A program made the translations under genes and the position numbers. A model generated the notes under the pieces. That model was not told the origin of the DNA and searched no databases. It saw nothing but the letters and a program-made list of their open reading frames with translations. This document shows positions 1 to 8,085 of a stretch of 64,000 bases of DNA, piece by piece. The stretch covers positions 6,141-70,140 of the forward strand of contig NZ_JOFX01000035.1 in assembly GCF_000719345.1 (NCBI RefSeq). The letters run 5' to 3'. Positions within the stretch are counted from its first letter, which is position 1. Each line of letters opens with the position of its first letter. This DNA is from Streptomyces sp. NRRL F-2664 (GTDB lineage: Bacteria; Actinomycetota; Actinomycetes; Streptomycetales; Streptomycetaceae).

Positions 1-7
1 CCGCCCC

Positions 8-1027
8 GTGCGGCTCCCGGGCGGGGTGTCGCTGCGGATCGAGCGGCGTGCCCTGGCCGTCGGCGCCCTGCTCCTCCTCGCCGCGTTCGTCATGGCCGTC
101 CTGCTCATCGGCACCGGCGACTTCGACATCGCGCCGTGGGACGTCGTGCAGACCCTGCTCGGCAACGGCACCCCCGCCAACGACTTCATCGTCAACGACC
201 TGCGGCTGCCCCGGGTACTGGTCGCCCTGCTCGTCGGCGCCGCCCTCGGGATGGCCGGAGCGGTCTTCCAGTCGGTGAGCCGCAACCCGCTCGGCTCGCC
301 CGACCTGCTCGGCTTCTCCTACGGGTCCGCGGTGGGCGCCCTCGTCGTCATCGTCCTGCTGAACGGCTCGGCCACCGAGGTCGCCGCCGGCGCGCTGCTC
401 GGCGGCCTGCTGGCCGGCGCCGCCGTCTACCTGCTGGCGTACAAGCGGGGCATCCACGGCTACCGGCTGGTCCTGGTGGGCATCGGGATCTCCGCGATGC
501 TGGTGGCCGTCATCCAGTACCTGATCACCAAGGCGCAACTGGTGGAGGCCTCGCGGGCGATGGTCTGGCTGACCGGTTCCCTGGCCGGCCGGGACTGGGC
601 GCAGGTGTGGCCGCTGCTGGCGACCTGCGGGGTGCTGTTCCCGCTGGTGCTCGGGCAGGGCCGGGCCCTGCGGATGATCGAGATGGGCGACGACGCCGCG
701 TACGCGGTGGGGGTCCGGGTCGAGCGCACCCGGCTGGTGCTGATGCTGGCCGCCATCCTGCTCACCACGGCGGCGAGCGCCGCCGCCGGGCCGATCAGCT
801 TCGTCGCACTGGCAGCGCCGCAGCTGGCACGGCGGCTGACCCGCTCGCCGGGCGCCAACCTGCTGACCGCCGCCCTCATGGGCTCGGTGGTGCTGCTGCT
901 CTCGGACTGGGCCTCGCAGCGGGCCTTCGGCGCGGACCAACTGCCCGTGGGCGTGGTGACCGGGCTGGTCGGCGGTGTCTATCTGCTCTGGCTGCTCGTC
1001 ACCGAGCGCAAGGCAGGACGTATATGA
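8..1027 (+). CDS. FecCD-family iron-siderophore ABC transporter permease (possibly 5'-truncated)
   Basis: An integral membrane permease that forms half of the channel of a ferric-siderophore/cobalamin-type ABC importer. The 339-residue protein has about nine to ten hydrophobic segments. It carries the FecCD hallmark NPLGSPDLLGFSYGS near residue 93 and the cytoplasmic coupling stretch around GDDAAYAVGV near residue 230. A GTG at base 8 gives a family-length protein, but the window starts 7 bases earlier, so a start upstream cannot be excluded. Its TGA overlaps the ATG of the ATPase gene (ATGA), so the two are translationally coupled. By family practice a second permease and a lipoprotein binding protein would lie just outside the window. 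Substrate is not determinable. Confidence 0.9.
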   Translation: MRLPGGVSLRIERRALAVGALLLLAAFVMAVLLIGTGDFDIAPWDVVQTLLGNGTPANDFIVNDLRLPRVLVALLVGAALGMAGAVFQSVSRNPLGSPDLLGFSYGSAVGALVVIVLLNGSATEVAAGALLGGLLAGAAVYLLAYKRGIHGYRLVLVGIGISAMLVAVIQYLITKAQLVEASRAMVWLTGSLAGRDWAQVWPLLATCGVLFPLVLGQGRALRMIEMGDDAAYAVGVRVERTRLVLMLAAILLTTAASAAAGPISFVALAAPQLARRLTRSPGANLLTAALMGSVVLLLSDWASQRAFGADQLPVGVVTGLVGGVYLLWLLVTERKAGRI

Positions 1028-1857
1028 ACCTCAGGAGTGCGCAAGTGCAGCGGTTGACCGCGGAGAACGTGACCCTCGGCTACGACCAGCGGGTCATCGC
1101 CGAGAACCTGTCGGTGGAGATCCCCGACAACTCCTTCACGGTGATCGTCGGCCCCAACGCCTGCGGCAAGTCCACGCTGCTGCGGGCCCTGTCGCGGATG
1201 CTGAAGCCGTCCGAGGGGCGGGTGCTGCTCGACGGGCAGGCCATCGGGTCGATGCCGGTGAAGAAGGTCGCGAAGACCCTGGGGCTGCTCCCGCAGTCCT
1301 CGATCGCACCCGACGGCATCACCGTCGCCGACCTGGTCTCGCGCGGCCGGTACCCGCACCAGGGGCTGCTGCGGCAGTGGTCGCCCGAGGACGAGCGGAT
1401 CGTGACGGAGTCGATGGCCTCGACCGGGGTCGCCGAGCTCGCCGACCGGGCGGTGGACGAGTTGTCGGGCGGCCAGCGGCAGCGCGTGTGGATCGCGATG
1501 GCACTGGCCCAGCAGACCCCGCTGCTGCTCCTCGACGAGCCGACGACCTACCTGGACATCCAGCACCAGATCGACGTGCTGGACCTGTGCGCCGAACTGC
1601 ACGAGACGCAGGGTCGCACCCTCGTCGCCGTGCTGCACGACCTCAACCACGCCGCCCGCTACGCCACGCACCTCATCGCCATGCGGGGCGGGAAGGTCAT
1701 CGCCGAGGGGGCGCCGCAGGAGGTGGTCACCGCGGAGCTCGTGGAGAAGGTGTTCGGGCTGCGCTGCCAGGTCATCGACGACCCGGAGACGGGGACGCCG
1801 CTGGTGGTCCCGGCGGCCCGGCGCTCGCGCGCCCGGGCCGAGGCCGCCGAGGTCTGA
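1024..1857 (+). CDS. Iron-siderophore ABC transporter ATP-binding protein (FepC/FecE type)
   Basis: The cytoplasmic ATPase that powers the siderophore importer together with the preceding permease. The 277-residue protein shows Walker A GPNACGKST (43-51), Q-loop Gln91, signature LSGGQ (147-151), Walker B LLLLDE (167-172) and H-loop His205. The layout is that of the FepC/FhuC/BtuD group, including the LPQSS segment after Walker A. ATG at 1024 overlaps the permease stop by 4 nt. The C-terminal tail after residue 260 is Arg/Ala rich and not conserved. No Fur/DmdR-type iron box is visible because the operon promoter lies outside the window. Confidence 0.93.
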   Translation: MNLRSAQVQRLTAENVTLGYDQRVIAENLSVEIPDNSFTVIVGPNACGKSTLLRALSRMLKPSEGRVLLDGQAIGSMPVKKVAKTLGLLPQSSIAPDGITVADLVSRGRYPHQGLLRQWSPEDERIVTESMASTGVAELADRAVDELSGGQRQRVWIAMALAQQTPLLLLDEPTTYLDIQHQIDVLDLCAELHETQGRTLVAVLHDLNHAARYATHLIAMRGGKVIAEGAPQEVVTAELVEKVFGLRCQVIDDPETGTPLVVPAARRSRARAEAAEV

Positions 1858-1952
1858 CGGCGGCGGCGCACCCCCCGGGGGCCCGCCGACCGCCCCGGGC
1901 CGGCGGCGCCGTGCACCAGCCCGGCCGCCCCTGGGGGGCGGCCGGAGTCGGT

Positions 1953-1958
1953 TAGGGT
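1953..1958 (+). promoter_or_regulatory. -10 box of a leaderless acyltransferase mRNA
   Basis: TAGGGT lies exactly 6 nt before the GTG at 1965, the spacing expected if transcription begins at or next to the start codon. No Shine-Dalgarno sequence is present. No clear -35 hexamer was found. Confidence 0.45.
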
Positions 1959-1964
1959 CTCCGG

Positions 1965-3368
1965 GTGCAGAAGCTCATTCCCTCGTTCGGCCGGCGGACG
2001 TCCGGCTCCGACGCGGCCGCAGTCCCGGCCGCCGCACCGGACACCCGGCTCGGCTGGCTGGACGGCCTGCGCGGCATCGCCGCACTGGTCGTGGCCCTGC
2101 ACCACTTCGACGTGCTGCACATGGTGCCCTTCGGGGACGCCGTCGGGCGCACCTTCGACCTGGGCCTGTTCGGTGTGATGCTCTTCTTCATCGTCAGCGG
2201 CTACATCATCCCCGCCTCGCTGGAGCGGCGGGGCGACGTCCGGGCCTTCTGGATCGGCCGCATCTTCCGGATCCACCCGGCCCTGATCGTCGCCCTCATT
2301 GTCTCGATCATGATGCTGCCGGATGGAGACGGCACGGTCGCACTGCTGCGCACCGGGGACGACCTGGCCTCACTGGTCGCGAACGGCCTGATGCTCCAGG
2401 ACATGCTCGGCGTCGTCAACAGCATGAACGTCACCTGGACGCTCTGCTACGAGATGATCTTCTACTTCTTCGTCACCGCCCTGTTCACCCGCCGCCTGCA
2501 CCGCCACAGCGGCGCCATCGCGGCCGCCTTCGCCGCCGCCGCCCTGGTGGTCGGCACGGCCGTCGGCACCCAGCTCCTCAACGCGGAGCTCGGCTCGACC
2601 CGGCTGCTCCTGCTGATCGTCACGCCGATCGCCCTCGCGGGCTTCGCCGGCGTGCTCAGCGGCCACCGGGTCCTGACTGGGGTGGGTGCCGCACTGCTCG
2701 CCGGCCTCGGCCTGGTGCTGATCACCTTCAACAGCCGGGCTCCCTGGTTCGAGACCTGGATGATCTTCGCCACGATGTTCGCCGGGACGGCGGTGTACCG
2801 GGCGCAGCACAGCCGGTCCGGCCGGTACGTGCACCTGCTCGCCTGCGCGTTCGTGATCACCGCGGGTGTGCTCGTCGGGTGGCTGTACAACCGGGGCGGC
2901 GTCGAGGACCACACCTGGACCTCGGGGTGGGAGGCCTGGTCGTTGTCCTACCTGGCCGCCTGGGCGCTGTTCGGGCTGGGGTTCCTCCTTCGGGGGCGGC
3001 GCTTCCCGAAGGTGCTGACCTGGCTCGGCGCGATCAGCTTCTCGCTGTACCTGCTGCACTTCCCGCTGCTGCGCACGGTCGGGCCGCTGGTGGGGGTTCC
3101 GCCGTTGCCGTCGTCGGCGCTCGGCGGAATCGCCTGGGCAGCGGTCTTCCTGGGCGTGGTGCTGGCCGCGAGCCACCTGATGTACCGCCTGGTCGAGCTG
3201 CCGATGCAGCGCCTCGGCCGGCGGGTGCAGAGGGCCGCGGACCGCCGGTGGCCGCGCAGCGCACCGCCGGCCGAGGCCGGTGCGGTCCCCGCCGGCGGGG
3301 TCCCGCCCCAGCGGGCGGCCGGGGAGGAACCCGCCCCCTTTGTCGGCGCTTCGCGGGACGGCCGCTGA
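1965..3368 (+). CDS. Acyltransferase 3 family membrane protein (OafA/YrhL type)
   Basis: A 467-residue multi-pass membrane protein of the acyltransferase-3 family, whose members transfer acetyl or other acyl groups onto surface sugars, glycolipids or antibiotics. The family signature RLGWLDGLRGIAALVVALHH (residues 28-47) is present; the R...G-hydrophobic-H pattern is the conserved loop thought to bind the acyl donor. About ten transmembrane segments follow, including FGVMLFFIVSGYII, the classic 'FFVlSGyli' motif. A charged, Pro-rich tail of about 60 residues ends the protein. The GTG start is supported by TAGGGT six bases upstream. It is monocistronic, with its own promoter and a hairpin after the stop. 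The acceptor substrate is unknown. Confidence 0.88.
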   Translation: MQKLIPSFGRRTSGSDAAAVPAAAPDTRLGWLDGLRGIAALVVALHHFDVLHMVPFGDAVGRTFDLGLFGVMLFFIVSGYIIPASLERRGDVRAFWIGRIFRIHPALIVALIVSIMMLPDGDGTVALLRTGDDLASLVANGLMLQDMLGVVNSMNVTWTLCYEMIFYFFVTALFTRRLHRHSGAIAAAFAAAALVVGTAVGTQLLNAELGSTRLLLLIVTPIALAGFAGVLSGHRVLTGVGAALLAGLGLVLITFNSRAPWFETWMIFATMFAGTAVYRAQHSRSGRYVHLLACAFVITAGVLVGWLYNRGGVEDHTWTSGWEAWSLSYLAAWALFGLGFLLRGRRFPKVLTWLGAISFSLYLLHFPLLRTVGPLVGVPPLPSSALGGIAWAAVFLGVVLAASHLMYRLVELPMQRLGRRVQRAADRRWPRSAPPAEAGAVPAGGVPPQRAAGEEPAPFVGASRDGR

Positions 3369-3370
3369 GC

Positions 3371-3421
3371 CGTCTCTCCCGGATCTTGCCCGACCCGCGC
3401 CGGCAAGATCCGAAAGAGACG
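3371..3421. terminator. Bidirectional hairpin terminator
   Basis: Inverted repeat with inner arms ggatcttgcc (3381-3390) and ggcaagatcc (3402-3411) and outer arms cgtctct/agagacg. It sits between the converging acyltransferase and SCP2 genes, so it can end both. There is no T-tract, as is usual in streptomycetes. Confidence 0.75.
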
Positions 3422-3423
3422 CC

Positions 3424-3771
3424 CTAGAGCAAGTTCTTCAGCCGCACCAGGTCGCGGAGGCCGGCCTCCAGTCTGACCCGGCCGGAGGCCCAGGCCTTCG
3501 CGAACCTCAGCTCTCCCGCGACCATCGCCACCAGGTCGTCGCCGGTCATGGCGAGGCGGATCTGCGCCTTGTGGGCCGGCGGCCCCGGGGCGACGGCGTC
3601 CACCCGGATCCGGCCTCCTTCGAGGCGGCCCGTGAACGTCTGGTCCAGGTCGGTGATGTGGCAGCTGAGGGAGCGGTCGAGGGCGGCCGCACCGCGCACG
3701 CCTTCCTCGGCCCGCGCGAGGTTGCCGGAGAGTTCGTCGAGTGCTGCACGGCACTCCTGGATCGTAGCCAT
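3424..3771 (-). CDS. SCP2 sterol-binding domain protein
   Basis: A 115-residue stand-alone SCP2-fold protein. SCP2 domains form a hydrophobic cavity for lipids or acyl chains; the ligand here is unknown. The profile is visible from residue 38 on: HITDLDQTFTGRL, then IRLAMTGDDLVAMVAGELRFAKAWASGRVRLE, matching the 'l.mt.ddl.al..G.l....af..Gkl.v.G' pattern of the domain. ATG 3771 is chosen because the domain then starts normally; a GTG four codons upstream is also possible. No Shine-Dalgarno is seen, but TACGGT (3782-3787 on the complement) is a plausible -10, giving a very short leader. It diverges from the gene at 3837, sharing a 65-bp promoter region. Confidence 0.8.
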   Translation of the reverse strand: MATIQECRAALDELSGNLARAEEGVRGAAALDRSLSCHITDLDQTFTGRLEGGRIRVDAVAPGPPAHKAQIRLAMTGDDLVAMVAGELRFAKAWASGRVRLEAGLRDLVRLKNLL

Positions 3772-3824
3772 CGTGATCACGACCGTACCGCAGAGCCGCG
3801 CGTCGCCGCGGGGGCGCTTCGGGG

Positions 3825-3830
3825 TAGCGT
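3825..3830 (+). promoter_or_regulatory. -10 box, leaderless start of the 3837 gene
   Basis: TAGCGT ends exactly 6 nt before ATG 3837. It lies back to back with a possible -10 for the divergent SCP2 gene at 3782-3787. Confidence 0.45.
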
Positions 3831-3836
3831 CGTGGC

Positions 3837-4166
3837 ATGACCGACGAAGCAGCCGAGACTCCGGCCGAGGCCCCCGGCGAGACCGCGGCCGGGGCCGGGA
3901 CGGAGGCCGGGGCAGGGGCCCCGGACGGGCCGGAGAGCGGGGCCGAGCCCGCCGAGGGGCCGGCCGGGCCCGTGCCGCTGGGCGTCGTACGGACCCCCAC
4001 CGGCCACGTGGCGGTGGACGCGCATCTGGCCCGGCTGGCGGATGCGGACCACCTCGCGGCGGACGGACACGTCGAGGTGTACGAGGATGTCCACCGGGGG
4101 CTGCGCGAGGCGCTGACCGCGCTGGACGCACCGCCCGTCCCCGGACCGTACGAAAACAGGAGCTGA
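3837..4166 (+). CDS. Conserved hypothetical protein upstream of tlyA
   Basis: A 109-residue protein with no recognised domain. The first 45 residues are an Ala/Glu/Gly/Pro-rich acidic low-complexity tail. The remaining ~60 residues (PLGVVRTPTGHVAVDAHLARLADADHL...HRGLREALTAL) look folded, with amphipathic helices. It ends 7 nt before tlyA, so it is probably co-transcribed with tlyA-nadK. The ATG is fixed by a TAGCGT box 6 nt upstream. Small acidic proteins in this position are common next to actinobacterial tlyA; a helper role in ribosome methylation is only a guess from position. Confidence 0.7.
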   Translation: MTDEAAETPAEAPGETAAGAGTEAGAGAPDGPESGAEPAEGPAGPVPLGVVRTPTGHVAVDAHLARLADADHLAADGHVEVYEDVHRGLREALTALDAPPVPGPYENRS

Positions 4167-4173
4167 ACCGAAC

Positions 4174-4989
4174 GTGGCAGGAGTGGCACGCCGCCGCCTG
4201 GACGCCGAACTGGTACGCCGCAGCATGGCCCGCTCGCGCGAGCACGCCGCGCAGCTGATCGCCGCGGGCCGGGTGACCGTGGGCGGCACCACGGCGACCA
4301 AGGCCGCCACCCAGGTCGAGACCAGCGCGGCGCTCGTCGTCCTCAAGGACGACGACGACCCCGACTACGTCTCCCGCGGCGGCCACAAGCTGGCGGGCGC
4401 CCTCGCGGCCTTCCGGCCGCGGGGCCTGCAGGTCGAGGGCCGCCGGGCGCTGGACGCCGGCGCGTCCACCGGCGGCTTCACCGACGTGCTGCTGCGGGCG
4501 GGCGTGGCCCACGTGATGGCGGTCGACGTCGGCTACGGACAGCTCGCCTGGTCGCTGCAGAGCGACGACCGGGTCACCGTGAAGGACCGCACCAACGTGC
4601 GCGAGCTGACCGTCGAGCAGCTCGACGGCGTCCCGGTGGACCTCGTCGTCGGCGACCTGTCCTTCATCTCGATCGGCCTGGTGCTGCCGGCGCTGGTGCG
4701 GTGCACCGCACCGGACGCCGACCTGGTGCTGATGGTCAAGCCGCAGTTCGAGGTGGGCAAGGACCGGCTCGGCAGCGGCGGCGTGGTGCGCAGCCCGGAG
4801 CTGCGGGCGGAGGCCGTGCGCGAGGTCGCGGCCCGGGCCGCCGATCTGGGACTGGGGGTCCTCGGCGTGACCGCCAGTCCGCTGCCGGGGCCGTCGGGGA
4901 ACGTCGAGTACTTTCTGTGGCTGAGGGCGGGGGCACCGGCGCTCGACCCGGCGGATGTTGACCGTGCAGTGGCGGAGGGGCCGCAGTGA
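4174..4989 (+). CDS. tlyA: TlyA family rRNA 2'-O-methyltransferase
   Basis: Cytoplasmic S-adenosylmethionine-dependent methyltransferase. In actinobacteria TlyA methylates 2'-O positions of 16S and 23S rRNA, and its loss gives capreomycin resistance. An N-terminal S4 RNA-binding domain (about 1-62) is followed by an FtsJ-type Rossmann domain with the SAM motif LDAGASTGGFTD (93-104). The catalytic K-D-K series is visible as Lys72 (SRGGHKL), Asp161 (DLSFIS) and Lys189 (MVKPQFE). At 271 residues it has the usual length. The GTG start follows an AGGAG ribosome site in the 3' end of the preceding gene, and its TGA overlaps the GTG of nadK. Confidence 0.95.
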   Translation: MAGVARRRLDAELVRRSMARSREHAAQLIAAGRVTVGGTTATKAATQVETSAALVVLKDDDDPDYVSRGGHKLAGALAAFRPRGLQVEGRRALDAGASTGGFTDVLLRAGVAHVMAVDVGYGQLAWSLQSDDRVTVKDRTNVRELTVEQLDGVPVDLVVGDLSFISIGLVLPALVRCTAPDADLVLMVKPQFEVGKDRLGSGGVVRSPELRAEAVREVAARAADLGLGVLGVTASPLPGPSGNVEYFLWLRAGAPALDPADVDRAVAEGPQ

Positions 4990-5894
4990 CAGATTCTTCG
5001 GGGGAACGGACCGTATTCCTGCTCGCGCACACCGGGCGGCCGGCGGCCATCCGCAGCGCCGAGCTGGTCGTCAAGGGGCTGCTGCGCTGCGGGCTGGGCG
5101 TACGGGTCTTCGCCCACGAGGCGGTGGATCTGCCGTTGCCGCCCGAGGTGGAGCTCGTCACCGAGTCCACGCCGGGGGTGCTGGACGGATGCGAGCTGCT
5201 GGTGGTGCTGGGCGGCGACGGGACCCTGCTGCGGGGCGCCGAGTTCGCGCGCGCGTCCGGCGTGCCGATGCTCGGCGTCAACCTGGGGCGGGTCGGCTTC
5301 CTCGCCGAGGCCGAGCGCGACGACCTGGACAAGGTCGTGGACCGGGTCGTGACGCGCTCGTACGAGGTCGAGGAGCGGATGACCCTCGACGTGATCGTGC
5401 GCACGAACGGCGACGTCGTCCACCGGGACTGGGCGCTGAACGAGGCCGCCGTCCAGAAGGTGTCCCCGGAGCGGATGCTGGAGGTGGTCCTGGAGATCGA
5501 CGGACGGCCCGTGACCGGCTTCGGCTGCGACGGGATCGTCTGTGCGACCCCGACGGGCTCGACGGCGTACGCCTTCTCCGCGGGCGGACCGGTGGTGTGG
5601 CCGGAGGTGGAGGCACTGCTCATGGTGCCGATCAGCGCGCACGCGCTGTTCGCGAAACCGCTGGTGACCTCGCCCGACTCGGTGCTGGCGGTCGAGGTGC
5701 AGAACGGCACGCCGCACGGGGTGCTGTGGTGCGACGGCCGGCGCATGCTGGAGCTGCCGGCCGGGGCCCGTGTGGAGGTCCGGCGGGGTGCGGTGCCCGT
5801 GCGGCTGGCCCGGCTGCACCACGCGTCCTTCACGGACCGGCTCGTCGCGAAGTTCGCCCTGCCGGTGTCCGGCTGGCGCGGCGCGCCGCACTGA
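4986..5894 (+). CDS. nadK: NAD kinase
   Basis: Phosphorylates NAD to NADP using ATP or polyphosphate and is the only route to NADP in the cell. The 302-residue protein contains the diagnostic GGDGT at 76-80 and NLGRVGFLAE at 99-108, followed by the beta-rich NAD-binding domain with NEAAVQK and TPTGSTAYAFSAGGP. The GTG at 4986 overlaps the tlyA TGA, giving translational coupling. The tlyA-nadK-recN order is a conserved actinobacterial block. It complements the NAD salvage operon at 26.6 kb, but no shared regulatory site was seen here. Confidence 0.96.
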   Translation: MTDSSGERTVFLLAHTGRPAAIRSAELVVKGLLRCGLGVRVFAHEAVDLPLPPEVELVTESTPGVLDGCELLVVLGGDGTLLRGAEFARASGVPMLGVNLGRVGFLAEAERDDLDKVVDRVVTRSYEVEERMTLDVIVRTNGDVVHRDWALNEAAVQKVSPERMLEVVLEIDGRPVTGFGCDGIVCATPTGSTAYAFSAGGPVVWPEVEALLMVPISAHALFAKPLVTSPDSVLAVEVQNGTPHGVLWCDGRRMLELPAGARVEVRRGAVPVRLARLHHASFTDRLVAKFALPVSGWRGAPH

Positions 5895-6082
5895 GGACCC
5901 GGCGCCCGCCGTGCGGGGCCGGGCCGCGTGGCGGCGGCACCGGGCCGGGCGGCCCTCACCGCCCGCAAGCCCGGCCGGGATTCCCGGTGTTGCCGTTCGG
6001 GGCTCGTCGCGAGAGCATTATTAGCACACGCGTTCGGAGAACTCGGGACGGGTGACGTCACATGGCACTCGGGAAACCTCGG

Positions 6083-6088
6083 TATCGT
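6083..6088 (+). promoter_or_regulatory. -10 box of a leaderless recN mRNA
   Basis: TATCGT ends 6 nt before the GTG at 6095. This supports 6095 rather than the in-frame ATG at 6062. No convincing -35 hexamer was seen. Confidence 0.45.
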
Positions 6089-6094
6089 CGTCCC

Positions 6095-7831
6095 GTGCTT
6101 GAGGAGATGCGGATACGGTCGCTCGGGGTCATCGACGACGCGGTGGTCGAGCTGTCGCCCGGTTTCACCGCGGTGACCGGCGAGACCGGCGCGGGCAAGA
6201 CGATGGTCGTCACCAGCCTCGGGCTGCTGCTCGGCGGTCGCGCCGACCCGGCCCTGGTACGGATCGGGGCCAAGGCGGCGGTCGTCGAGGGCCGCATCGT
6301 CATGCGCCCGGACGCCCCCGCCGCGGTACGCGCCGAGGAGGCCGGCGCCGAGCTCGACGACGGCGCCCTGCTGATCAGCCGGACCGTGTCCGCCGAGGGG
6401 CGCTCCCGTGCCCACGTCGGCGGCCGCTCGGTGCCCGTGGGCCTGCTCGGCGAGCTGGCCGACGACCTGGTCGCCGTCCACGGGCAGACCGACCAGCAGG
6501 GCCTGCTCCGGCCGGCCCGGCAGCGGCAGGCCCTCGACCGGTACGCCGGGGACGCCGTCGCCGTCCCGCTGGAGAAGTACGGATCCGCCTACCGCAGGCT
6601 CCGCGCGGTCGCCGTCGAACTCGACGAGATCACCACCCGGGCCCGGGAGCGCGCCCAGGAGGCCGATCTGCTGCGCTTCGGGCTGGACGAGATCGCGGCC
6701 GTGGAGCCGGTCGCGGGAGAGGACGCCGAGCTGGCCGCCGAGGCGGAGCGGCTGGGACACGCCGAGGCGTTGGCCTCGGCCGCCCAGGCGGCGCACGCCG
6801 CCCTCGCGGGCAATCCCGAGGACCCCGAAGCCATCGACGCGAACATGCTCGTCGCCGGGGCCCACCGGGCACTGGAGTCCGTACGGTCGCACGACCCGGC
6901 GCTCGGCGCGCTCGCCGAGCGGATCGGGGAACTCGGCATCCTGCTGTCCGACGTCGCCGGGGAACTCGCGGGGTACGCCGACGACCTCGACGCCGATCCG
7001 CTGCGGCTCGCCGCGGTGGAGGAGCGTCGGGCCGCCCTGACCCAGCTCACCCGCAAGTACGGCTCCGAGGGCACCGTGGACGCGGTACTGCAGTGGGCCG
7101 AACAGGGCGCGGCCCGGCTGCTGGAACTGGACGGCGACGACGAGCGGATCGCCGAGCTGACCGCGGAGCGCGACGGACTGCGCTCCGAACTGTCGCTGCT
7201 GGCGCAGGCGCTGACCGACGCCCGGGTGGAGGCGGCGACTCGCTTCGCCTCCGCGGTGACCGAGGAGCTGGCGTCACTGGCGATGCCGCACGCCCGGGTG
7301 ACCATCGACATCCGGCAGACGGAGGACCCCGAAGGAGTGGACGTGGACGGCCGTCCGGTCGCCTACGGCCCCTCCGGCGCCGACGAGGTCGAACTGCTGC
7401 TGGCCCCGCACCCGGGCGCCCAGCCGCGGCCGATCGCCAAGGGCGCCTCGGGCGGTGAACTCTCCCGGGTGATGCTCGCCGTCGAGGTCGTCTTCGCGGG
7501 CACCGACCCGGTGCCGACGTACCTCTTCGACGAGGTCGACGCGGGCGTCGGCGGCAAGGCGGCGGTCGAGATCGGCCGGCGCCTGGCGAAGCTGGCCCGG
7601 ACGGCGCAGGTCGTCGTGGTCACGCACCTGCCGCAGGTCGCGGCCTTCGCCGACCGGCAGCTGCTGGTCGAGAAGACCAACGACGGCTCGGTCACCCGCA
7701 GCGGCGTCACCGTCCTGGAGGGCGAGGACCGGATCCGCGAACTCTCGCGCATGCTCGCGGGACACGAGGACTCCGTCTCCGCGCGGGCGCACGCCGAGGA
7801 ACTGCTGGCTGCGGCGCGCGCCGACGCGTGA
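6095..7831 (+). CDS. recN: DNA repair protein RecN
   Basis: SMC-like ATPase that promotes sister cohesion and repair of double-strand breaks. The 578-residue protein has Walker A GETGAGKT (29-36), a long central alpha-helical coiled-coil region with Arg/Glu/Ala heptads, the signature SGGELSRVML, Walker B LFDEVDAGVGG and an H-loop VVTHLPQVA near the C-terminus. The start at GTG 6095 (VLEEMRIRSLGVIDDAVVEL) is preferred: family members begin with this strand, and a -10 box sits 6 nt upstream. The in-frame ATG at 6062 would add 11 unlike residues and overlap the promoter. LexA control would be expected, but no clear SOS box is visible. Confidence 0.95.
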   Translation: MLEEMRIRSLGVIDDAVVELSPGFTAVTGETGAGKTMVVTSLGLLLGGRADPALVRIGAKAAVVEGRIVMRPDAPAAVRAEEAGAELDDGALLISRTVSAEGRSRAHVGGRSVPVGLLGELADDLVAVHGQTDQQGLLRPARQRQALDRYAGDAVAVPLEKYGSAYRRLRAVAVELDEITTRARERAQEADLLRFGLDEIAAVEPVAGEDAELAAEAERLGHAEALASAAQAAHAALAGNPEDPEAIDANMLVAGAHRALESVRSHDPALGALAERIGELGILLSDVAGELAGYADDLDADPLRLAAVEERRAALTQLTRKYGSEGTVDAVLQWAEQGAARLLELDGDDERIAELTAERDGLRSELSLLAQALTDARVEAATRFASAVTEELASLAMPHARVTIDIRQTEDPEGVDVDGRPVAYGPSGADEVELLLAPHPGAQPRPIAKGASGGELSRVMLAVEVVFAGTDPVPTYLFDEVDAGVGGKAAVEIGRRLAKLARTAQVVVVTHLPQVAAFADRQLLVEKTNDGSVTRSGVTVLEGEDRIRELSRMLAGHEDSVSARAHAEELLAAARADA

Positions 7832-7846
7832 GCCCGTACACCGGCC

Positions 7847-7881
7847 GGAGGGCCCGGGACGCACAGCGTTCCGGGCCTTCC
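7847..7881 (+). terminator. Hairpin terminator after recN
   Basis: A 16-bp stem, arms 7847-7862 and 7866-7881 with two G-T wobble pairs, around a 3-nt loop, 16 nt after the recN stop. Confidence 0.75.
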
Positions 7882-8085
7882 GCTTGTCCGTGAAAGACCG
7901 CTTCGGGCCCGAAACCGACCGTTCCGCGCGTCACTCTTCGGGTTCCACTTAAGCCGTGTGGGTGAGCCCGGAGGGTGTCCGGGCCCATCTCGCACAGGAT
8001 CCGCACCCATATGGTCCCGGAACGCGCGTACGGGCTGGCATTCTTGGCGACGTCTCTGACTCCCCTCACCCTGGAGCTTCGGCCC

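Noticed and set aside
1858..1964. Iron-regulatory box between the ABC importer and the acyltransferase
   Set aside because: Only GC-rich palindromic runs are seen; no Fur/DmdR-like AT-rich dyad is present.
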